The notes under the pieces are model-generated. The model was given only the letters and a program-made list of their open reading frames with translations. It had not been told where the DNA came from and did no database searches. From Rhodoferax sp. (GTDB taxonomy: Bacteria > Pseudomonadota > Gammaproteobacteria > Burkholderiales > Burkholderiaceae_C): a stretch of 61,232 nucleotides of DNA. The translations under genes and the position numbers were made by a program. Numbering within the stretch: position 1 is the stretch's first letter; the number at the start of each line of letters is the position of its first letter. Shown piece after piece: positions 54,893 through 61,232 of the stretch. The stretch spans positions 1 through 61,232 of the forward strand of contig NZ_JAGPBB010000012.1 of assembly GCF_018063565.1 (NCBI RefSeq), written 5' to 3'.

Positions 54893-55247
54893 GGCGGGGT
54901 CGGGTGAAAGAGGTTATCAGGGCGACTGTCCCCCACTGTTTTCTGACATAAAGTGGCTCTAGCGCTTCTTGATATTGGGTTATTTGCTATACAAGTTAAA
55001 GCTTGACCGGCGACCGTACCTGCTGTGTAGTGGTTGGGCTGGTGCTGACGTGCACCGTGAATCTGCGCTCGAGGCTTCGTCCAAGGTCGGGCGAGGGTGT
55101 TCAAACATCAGAAGTCCAGTGACTGCTGTACCCGTGAGACCGGTCTTTCATTGGGATTGCCGTTGGTGAGCTTCGTGCCCATTGCTGTCAGTCAGGCTAG
55201 GGCCAGAAGCCAAAAACCTTCTTGAATAAGCCCTATTCCCGGCCTTG
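54893..55247. other. Gap between gatB and the multi-PAS gene
   Basis: No gene is supported in these 355 bases. A short open frame at 54969-55169 has no recognisable product. The region holds one full copy of the interspersed repeat (54957-54996). I see no strong hairpin terminator for either convergent gene. Confidence 0.4.
54957..54996 (+). repeat. Interspersed ~40-bp repeat, copy 6 (intergenic)
   Basis: CTCTAGCGCTTCTTG at the left and TTTGCTATACAAGTT at the right, with the standard 24-base spacing of the GCGCT and GCTAT blocks. It lies 65 bases after the gatB stop codon. Confidence 0.65.
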
Positions 55248-58200
55248 TTACCGCAACATTGCCAACAGCTGCGCCAGCAAACGGTCGCGCAAGCGGTAAA
55301 AATCCTCCATTCGCGCCAGCAACGCATCCGACTGGCCAGATGACTTCAGGCTGAACATCTCTGTCGCCAAAGCATGGATTTCGCTATGCAAAGGTTCAAT
55401 CGCCGCGATGGCTGCTGAATGATCGGCATGCTGCTCGCGGGCGTGGCCAAGCCATTGCCCAACACGGCAGGTTTTGCAATCCAGGGGCGGCGAGTCGCTG
55501 CGTTCAGCGTTCAAGTAGCTCACAACATGCGCGATCCAGGCGCGATGTTCCACCCAGGCGTGCAAAATGGGCATGTCTTCGCGCCGGATCGGTGCACGGC
55601 CAAACCAGGCCACATCCGGACGCCAGGTTGCCAGCCAATTGGGTATGGCAGCAGCCGGCATGGGGCGCGCGATGGCATAGCCTTGTACCAGCGGGCAGCC
55701 GAGCTGCAGCAGGACCTCGCCATGGGCCAGGGTTTCCACCCCTTCGGCGATCGCCTGACGGCGAAATGCACTGGCCAGACCGAGTACGCCGTCCAGAATC
55801 GCCAGATCGTCGGGGTCTTCCAGCATGTCGCGCACAAAGCTCTGGTCAATTTTCAGCATGCCAGCAGGTAGACGCTTCAGATAGGTGAGCGAAGAATAGC
55901 CCGTACCAAAGTCATCGAGCGCGAACCCAACCCCCATCTCGTGACAAGCCAGGATCACGCCCGAAACATGGGCGATGTCTTGCAGTGCGCTGGTTTCCAG
56001 CACTTCGAGCTCCAGGTCGCCGGCCACGACCCCAGTGTGCCTCGACAGTTGCTGGCGCAAGCGCTCAACAAAATCCGCTTGCTCCAGCTGGATGGCATCA
56101 ATGTTGACGCTGACCGGCAGCACCAGGCCGGCAGCCTTCCAGGTCTCGATCTGCGTCATGGCGACATCCAGCACCCATTCGCCAATCTCAATGGCCAGTG
56201 GATGCTCGGCAATCAGCGGCAAAAAGGTGACTGGTGGCAGCAAGCCCTTCTCTGGGTGCTGCCAGCGGATCAGGGCCTCAGCGCCGACAACGACACCCGT
56301 GCGCATGTTCACCTTGGGCTGGTAATACAGAACGAACTCCCGCTCGTCCAGCGCCTGCTTGATGCGCTCCAGGCTTTCGTGATGACCGCGCACGCTGCGA
56401 TCGTGTTCGGTATCAAAGACGTGATAACGATTTTTCCCAGATTGCTTGGCCTGATACATCGCCTGATCGGCCTGACGCAGCAGTTGCTCGGCATCAATGG
56501 CATCCGCCTGTGGGTAAAAAGTGACCCCCAGGCTGGCCGAAACCCGCAGGGCATTGCCGTCTTCGTAAACCACTTCTGCCGCCGCTGCGATCAGGCGCGA
56601 AAGCAAGGGCGCTGAGGATTCGACATCCGACAGATCCAGGAGAATTGCGACGAATTCATCACCCCCCAAACGCGCCAGCGTATCGCCCTCCCTTAATGAT
56701 GCTTTCATGTGGCCGGCGAGCGCGGTGAGCATGCGGTCCCCCACATCGTGACCGTATTGGTCATTGATCGCCTTGAATCCATCCAGATCAATATAGGCCA
56801 CCGCCAGCACTTTGTTATGGCGCTGCGCTTGCGCCAGGGCCTGGTGCAGGCGGTCAGCCAGCAGGACACGATTGGGCAGAGCGGTCAGGGTATCGAAATG
56901 GGCAATGTGTTCGAGTTGCTTCTGGTGCGCCGCGCGCTCAGTGATGTCATGGCCAATCCCCAGAACACCCACCAGTCGGCCGTCTGGCATGCGCATCGGC
57001 GTTTTGGTGGTCTCCAGCAAAACGCGGCGGCCGTCGCTGGCACAGGTGGTCCATGCTTCGTTGCGGGTTGCCGCACCGCCAGCAATGGCGGCGCGGTCTT
57101 GTGCGCTATAGGAGTCGGCCAGCTCCTTGGACACGAAGTCGTAATCGGTTTTGCCGACAATGTCACTTTCAGTCACGTTGGCAAAACGTTCAAATTCCGG
57201 ATTGCAGGCGAGATAGGTGCCGTCTCCCGCTTTCAGCCAGATCAGATCGGGGATGGTATTCACCAGGGTTTGCAGTTGCGTACGCTGAATTTCCATCGCC
57301 TGCTGTGTGCGGCGCTGCTCACTGATATCGAGGCCAACACCCAGCAGGTAGAGTTGATCACCAATGGTGCTACGGTGCCCTTGGAGGTGGTAGGGCAGTT
57401 TGCGTCCATCCTTGGTCTGGACATCCGCTTCGACTTCCGCCGTCCCTTGCGTGAAGACCCGGTGCATGGCTTCGACCACCTGCCGCCGGTCATCCCCGGC
57501 AAAAAAGTCAGTGGCCCGCATGCTTGCCAGTTCGACATCGGTATAGCCAGTCAGTTGGCTGAACTGATGATTCCAGCGCACAAAGCGGCCGGTCGCGTCA
57601 AACATGTAGAAAACGCCGGGCAGGGCATTCAGGGAATCTTCTGAAAACTGCTTTTCGTGAAGCAGCGCGATTGCCGCCTGCTTGCGCTCGGTAATGTCAG
57701 CCGAATAGCCTGCTGCGAACAGAGGGCGCCCCACAGAATCACGCTGCACCACCCGGCCCACCGTTTGCAGCCATCGGTAGCCGCCAGCGTGGTCGTCGAA
57801 GCGGTACTCAAAATCGAAGCCGCGGGTGTCGTCCGGTTGCAGAGCCCGCGCTATTTTCTCGGTGAATCGCGTGCGGTCATCGGAGTGCACCCGCGCCTGC
57901 CAGCCTGCCAGCGTATCAGGGGCATCGGCCTTATCCAGGCCTAGATCGATCATGTCGCTGCTGTCGTAGCCCAGTTTGCCGGTGGTGAAGTCCATTTCCC
58001 AAATCAGGATCTTCGACGCGTCCAAAGCCAGGGCGAGACGACGTTGCTCCCGTTTTTGCTCGGAGACGTCGCGAGCAAATCCGACACTGCCTACCACGCC
58101 ACCGGTACCGTCGAAAACCGGGGCTTTGTAGGTCTCAAACCATTTTCGCGTCCCGTCGGCATCGACGATCTCTTCCTCGACGTTCTTCTTGTTCCCGGAA

Positions 58201-59996
58201 GCGAGCACGGCCCGGTCGTCGCTCCGGTAGCCCTCGGCCAAATCAGCGGGTGCAATGTCGAAGTCGTTCTTGCCGACCAGGTCGGCAGAGTGGCGTTGGC
58301 CGAACAACTGCGCGAACCCCTGGTTGACGGCGAGAAAACGGCTCTTGGTGTCCTTGAGCCAGACAGCGAAAGGGAAGTTGTCGAGCAAGGCACGCTGATA
58401 TTGCTCGCGCTGCTGCAGTTCGTGCTCTTTTTGCTTGCGCTCGGTGATGTCCTCGCCAGCTGACAGGCCACCAATGATGTTGCCGTCCTTGTCGCGTATG
58501 GTGCTGTTGTGCCAGGCAATCAGGCGCTCGTCATTGCTGCGTGTACGTACCGGATTCTCAAAGTACTCGGAACCAGCCAGGTCGCCCGCCAACGCCATTT
58601 GGAACACCTTGCGCACCTGGTTGACATCGATTCTGTGGGGCAGGCAGGTGGCAAACCAATCCTGACCGATCAACTCGTCTTCGGTGTAGCCCAAGAGCTG
58701 GCACGCCTTGCGGTTGGCCAGCGTGATGCGTCCTTCGGTGTCAAGCGCGACAATCATCGCTTCCACCGTCGCCAGAATGTTGCGGGTGCTGTCGCGCTCA
58801 AATCGAAGCGCCTGTTCTTTCCTGATCTCTTCGGTGATATCCAGGCTTAACCCGACCAGCGCCACCGGGCGTTGATCGCCATCCCGCTTGACGGCCTTGA
58901 TGACGCGCAGGTCATGGATCTGACCATCAACGAATGGCAGGCGCTGGTGCGTGACGCTGACGTCGGCACTGGCCAAAGCCTTGGCATCAGAGTCCAGACA
59001 TTGCGGCCGGAACTCCGGCGCAATCAGCTCGCCGTAATGGTCAACCGACCGAAACTGCGCCTCCGAAATCCCGGTGGCCTGACAAAACGCCTTATTGACG
59101 AAGGCCATCTTGCCCTGGCCATCCTGAAGCCAGATTCCGATCGGCGCATAGTCCAAAATCAGTTGCAGCGATTCCCGCTCACGCCGCAATGCCTGTTCGG
59201 CCCTGACTTGATCGGTGATCACGCGGGCGATGCCAAACAGACCGGTAATCTCACTCTGCGCATTCCTGATCGGATGCTTGCGGTTGTCAACCCACCCTTT
59301 GGAGCCGTCAAGGGTCGCGTATTCCTGAATCTCATGCGCCACCGTCATTCCCGCGAACACCTGCTTCTCCAGGCGGTAATAGATATCGGCATACTCCTCG
59401 GGGAACACGTCGTAATCTGTTTGTCCGATCAGGTCGGTCCAGTGCGTCGAGGGCTCGGTTACGCTGACCAGGGTTTGGCTGGCGCCGGTAAAAACGTGGT
59501 GTCGATCCTTGAAAAAAATGAAATCATTGGTGCTTTCCATCATCGAGCGAAAACCGGGGTTGGCAGCCAGTGCATCCGTCGGGTCAAACAGGCTTTTGGC
59601 ATCGCGCAGACGCAGGTTGAGAACCGCACCAGCCGCCGTCAACTGGTGGTCATATTCGGCAACCAGACAGCGGATACGGCCATTTGCCTGGCGCATGCGC
59701 AAGTTGCTGACGTGGGTTTGTGGCTGGGCGGCAGACGGCGGCTCAATGCACAACATGGCATCCAGCACATCCTGATCGTCAGGGTGGACCAGAGCCATGA
59801 TCGACACCTTCCCTTGCAGAAGCAGGCTGGCGTTGTAACCGAGCATCGACTCGACATCGCCTGCAACCGATAAAACGGTGTGTGGCGCAACCGGCAGAAA
59901 CTTCAACCTGGCTTCGAGTTGAATTGGAGTAAGCATGAGATCTGTTATGCGCTGAACCAGCGGCAATTTACCGTCCATTCTATTGATGACAGGCAA
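55248..59996 (-). CDS. Multi-PAS GGDEF-EAL protein with C-terminal CZB-like zinc-sensor domain
   Basis: A 1,582-residue protein with no clear membrane segment. Residues 1-1060 look like about eight consecutive PAS/PAC modules, recognised by repeated GxTDYD(V/F)xP(E/A), (D/N)xxGxxxG(x)(V/I)GxxxD(I/V)(S/T)E(Q/R) endings such as GIGHDITERAAHQKQLEH. An intact GGDEF is at 1111-1115 (ARLGGDEFVAIL) and an intact EAL at 1240-1242 (GAEALIRWQHPEKG), with DDFGTGYSSLTYLK. The last 100 residues resemble a CZB zinc-binding domain, with H1484, C1510 (CRVGQWL), H1537 and H1541 (HSEIH) as likely ligands. Both activities may be present. Start may be Met1, Met7 or Met21. It seems to stand alone. Confidence 0.85.
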   Translation of the reverse strand: MPVINRMDGKLPLVQRITDLMLTPIQLEARLKFLPVAPHTVLSVAGDVESMLGYNASLLLQGKVSIMALVHPDDQDVLDAMLCIEPPSAAQPQTHVSNLRMRQANGRIRCLVAEYDHQLTAAGAVLNLRLRDAKSLFDPTDALAANPGFRSMMESTNDFIFFKDRHHVFTGASQTLVSVTEPSTHWTDLIGQTDYDVFPEEYADIYYRLEKQVFAGMTVAHEIQEYATLDGSKGWVDNRKHPIRNAQSEITGLFGIARVITDQVRAEQALRRERESLQLILDYAPIGIWLQDGQGKMAFVNKAFCQATGISEAQFRSVDHYGELIAPEFRPQCLDSDAKALASADVSVTHQRLPFVDGQIHDLRVIKAVKRDGDQRPVALVGLSLDITEEIRKEQALRFERDSTRNILATVEAMIVALDTEGRITLANRKACQLLGYTEDELIGQDWFATCLPHRIDVNQVRKVFQMALAGDLAGSEYFENPVRTRSNDERLIAWHNSTIRDKDGNIIGGLSAGEDITERKQKEHELQQREQYQRALLDNFPFAVWLKDTKSRFLAVNQGFAQLFGQRHSADLVGKNDFDIAPADLAEGYRSDDRAVLASGNKKNVEEEIVDADGTRKWFETYKAPVFDGTGGVVGSVGFARDVSEQKREQRRLALALDASKILIWEMDFTTGKLGYDSSDMIDLGLDKADAPDTLAGWQARVHSDDRTRFTEKIARALQPDDTRGFDFEYRFDDHAGGYRWLQTVGRVVQRDSVGRPLFAAGYSADITERKQAAIALLHEKQFSEDSLNALPGVFYMFDATGRFVRWNHQFSQLTGYTDVELASMRATDFFAGDDRRQVVEAMHRVFTQGTAEVEADVQTKDGRKLPYHLQGHRSTIGDQLYLLGVGLDISEQRRTQQAMEIQRTQLQTLVNTIPDLIWLKAGDGTYLACNPEFERFANVTESDIVGKTDYDFVSKELADSYSAQDRAAIAGGAATRNEAWTTCASDGRRVLLETTKTPMRMPDGRLVGVLGIGHDITERAAHQKQLEHIAHFDTLTALPNRVLLADRLHQALAQAQRHNKVLAVAYIDLDGFKAINDQYGHDVGDRMLTALAGHMKASLREGDTLARLGGDEFVAILLDLSDVESSAPLLSRLIAAAAEVVYEDGNALRVSASLGVTFYPQADAIDAEQLLRQADQAMYQAKQSGKNRYHVFDTEHDRSVRGHHESLERIKQALDEREFVLYYQPKVNMRTGVVVGAEALIRWQHPEKGLLPPVTFLPLIAEHPLAIEIGEWVLDVAMTQIETWKAAGLVLPVSVNIDAIQLEQADFVERLRQQLSRHTGVVAGDLELEVLETSALQDIAHVSGVILACHEMGVGFALDDFGTGYSSLTYLKRLPAGMLKIDQSFVRDMLEDPDDLAILDGVLGLASAFRRQAIAEGVETLAHGEVLLQLGCPLVQGYAIARPMPAAAIPNWLATWRPDVAWFGRAPIRREDMPILHAWVEHRAWIAHVVSYLNAERSDSPPLDCKTCRVGQWLGHAREQHADHSAAIAAIEPLHSEIHALATEMFSLKSSGQSDALLARMEDFYRLRDRLLAQLLAMLR

Positions 59997-60448
59997 GGCC
60001 CGGTTGCCTCAATCGCTCGGCTGGACCTTGGCCTTAGATGTTTTCTCAGGGGCCTGCAGGCGATGCCCTTGCAAGCCGGCAAGACCAGGCTGTTTTTGCG
60101 GCCCGTCGATGCAAACATCAGCCCGCGGGGCCACAAAATCAACGTCCGATCTGGTGGCATCTCGAACATGCGGCAGGCCGTTGGCTTGTCGAGTGCCAGT
60201 TCAACACCATCCCTACGGCAACTCGGTGGTTTGCGCATTCATGGTGCTGTCACAAGCCACCCACAAAGTTTGTCACTACTCAGAAACACAGGGGGCGTGG
60301 CGATAACCAATTTCCGAATCATTGACAGTGCGAGGATGGCTTCACAGCCCCGTCGCCCGTGTGCCACGCAAGGCCAAAAAAACTGGAAAATAGGCCCCTA
60401 GCGCTTGACCATATTCAATCCAGTGCTATGAAAAATATCCAGGCGCAG
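59997..60448. other. Gap between the multi-PAS gene and pyrE
   Basis: I see no recognisable gene in these 452 bases. A 173-codon open frame on the plus strand (59880-60401) overlaps the start of the multi-PAS gene, and its translation resembles no family I know. The right end holds a copy of the interspersed repeat (60396-60437), eleven bases before the pyrE stop. The promoter of the multi-PAS gene should lie at the left end. Confidence 0.4.
60396..60437 (+). repeat. Interspersed ~40-bp repeat, copy 7 (intergenic)
   Basis: CCCTAGCGCTTGACC at the left and GTGCTATGAAAAATA at the right. Together with copies 1 and 2 it defines the consensus best: all three share GCGC and GCTATGAAAA at identical spacing. 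It lies just downstream of pyrE. Confidence 0.7.
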
Positions 60449-61132
60449 TCAATCAGTCACACCGTACCGTGCCCGGTAGGCCAGCACCCGCTGGTGGGCG
60501 CTCGCCAATGCCGGCGTATCCTGATGCTGTAAAAACTGCATCAGGTCGTCTAGCCGGGCAATCGCCGCCACCTTCAGCCCCAGCGTGCCACGTACGTACT
60601 GCACTGCGCTGTGCGGCACGTCCTGACCGCCTTCGGTTGCCTTCTCCTGCCGGTCCAGCGCAATCACCACCGCGTGGGGTCGGGCACCCGCAGACTCAAT
60701 CAGCGCAATCGACTCCCGCACGGCGGTGCCGGCTGACATCACATCGTCAACAATCAGCACCCGCCCCTGCAACGGTGCCCCCACCAGCGTGCCGCCTTCG
60801 CCGTGGTCCTTGGCTTCCTTTCGGTTATAGGCAAAAGGCACACTGCGACCGCGCCGCGCCAGCTCCGCGGCCAGTACGGCGCCAAGGGGGATACCCTTGT
60901 AGGCAGGGCCAAAAATCATGTCGAATTCGATCGGGCTGGCCAGCAGCCGCTGGGCATAAAATTGTGCCAGCCGGTCAAGTTTGGCGCCATCGTCAAACAG
61001 CCCGGCGTTAAAGAAGTAGGGGCTCATACGCCCCGCTTTGGTTTTGAACTCGCCAAAACGCAACACACCACAGTCCACCGCAAACTGCACAAATGCCTGC
61101 GCCAGCGGATCCTGAACCTGCTCTGATGACAT
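60449..61132 (-). CDS. pyrE: Orotate phosphoribosyltransferase PyrE
   Basis: A 227-residue enzyme of pyrimidine synthesis that joins orotate and PRPP to give orotidine 5'-monophosphate. The PRPP-binding motif VLIVDDVMSAGTAVRE is near residues 123-138, with GEFKTKAGRMSPYFFNAG near the N terminus, FGPAYKGIPLG, and the flexible loop YNRKEAKDHGEGG. The ATG at 61132 is the family start; the frame is open to 61195. Its start is only ten bases from the divergent xthA start, so its promoter must lie inside the xthA coding region. Confidence 0.95.
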   Translation of the reverse strand: MSSEQVQDPLAQAFVQFAVDCGVLRFGEFKTKAGRMSPYFFNAGLFDDGAKLDRLAQFYAQRLLASPIEFDMIFGPAYKGIPLGAVLAAELARRGRSVPFAYNRKEAKDHGEGGTLVGAPLQGRVLIVDDVMSAGTAVRESIALIESAGARPHAVVIALDRQEKATEGGQDVPHSAVQYVRGTLGLKVAAIARLDDLMQFLQHQDTPALASAHQRVLAYRARYGVTD

Positions 61133-61142
61133 GGGGAATTCC

Positions 61143-61232
61143 TTGTTTAAACTGACCACACTCAACCTCAATGGCATCCGGTCCGCAACCAGCAAGGGCC
61201 TTGAAGCCTGGCTGGCCGAAAGTGCGCCAGAT
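61143..61232 (+). CDS. xthA: Exodeoxyribonuclease III, 5' end only
   Basis: The first 30 codons of a gene cut by the window edge. The translation FKLTTLNLNGIRSATSKGLE, then AWLAESAPD, matches the start of exodeoxyribonuclease III, the AP endonuclease and 3' exonuclease of base excision repair; LNLNGIR contains the metal-binding Asn. The start is a TTG at 61143, five bases after a GGGGA ribosome site (61133-61137). It is divergent from pyrE with ten bases between the two start codons. Confidence 0.85.
   Translation, partial: MFKLTTLNLNGIRSATSKGLEAWLAESAPD

Noticed and set aside
58872-59873. 333-codon open frame on the plus strand across the multi-PAS gene
   Set aside because: Antisense shadow of a well-supported PAS domain protein; its translation has no recognisable motif.
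59880-60401. 173-codon open frame before pyrE
   Set aside because: It begins inside the multi-PAS gene, has no ribosome site and no family resemblance. A decayed gene remnant is possible but not supported.

Overview
The window looks like a chromosomal segment of a betaproteobacterium of the order Burkholderiales, most probably family Comamonadaceae (Rhodoferax/Polaromonas-like). The reasons are the high GC content, the pairing of mreBCD-mrdA with a divergent gatCAB operon, a PHA-granule phasin, many chemoreceptors and c-di-GMP enzymes, and a candidate rhodoquinone gene (rquA). About 50 protein genes and one RNA gene (rnpB) can be supported. I see no tRNA, rRNA, CRISPR array, transposase or prophage gene.

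Layout. 1-2366: the right end of a type VI secretion cluster (tssM 3' part, tagF). 2488-13739: housekeeping genes (rep, an AEC permease, rquA-like, priA, hemE, dsbD, yggU, alaX-like). 13898-16753: yjdM, a creatininase-family enzyme, an EamA transporter and a phasin with a doubly-operatored promoter. 16921-19860: a 2.9 kb block holding one poly-HAMP chemoreceptor, bounded by perfect 18-bp direct repeats. 19868-26084: a tightly packed five-gene minus-strand operon (lysE, racemase, eamA, aminotransferase, phzF) diverging from a MocR-type regulator; the intergenic region contains a large imperfect palindrome. 26106-31470: an FAD dehydrogenase, alkD, a second chemoreceptor and cysM. 31541-34893: rnpB, an IscR-like regulator without any cysteine, nhaR, a VanX-type dipeptidase and an unusual pseudouridine-synthase-like protein. 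35017-40173: an EF-hand/BON protein, mtfA, a NUDIX/metallo-beta-lactamase fusion, a GGDEF-EAL protein and ychJ. 40193-43157: a proline-rich TonB-like protein with exbB and two exbD genes. 43218-46866: a radical SAM protein, a TauE permease and a diguanylate cyclase. 46853-51411: mreB-mreC-mreD-mrdA, the cell-elongation operon. 51612-54892: gatCAB. 55248-59996: a 1,582-residue multi-PAS GGDEF-EAL-CZB protein. 60449-61232: pyrE and the divergent start of xthA.

The most interesting signals are: the RquA-like gene with an FNR-type box placed as a class II activator site; a cysteine-free IscR-like regulator that keeps the IscR DNA-reading helix; at least seven copies of an interspersed ~40-bp repeat, four of them inside genes (priA, an eamA, a mocR, gatB); a TonB-like operon whose TonB lacks the normal C-terminal domain; the large palindrome upstream of the MocR regulator; and paired operators around the phasin promoter. 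All statements come from reading the sequence; family names rest on recognised motifs, and no database search was run.
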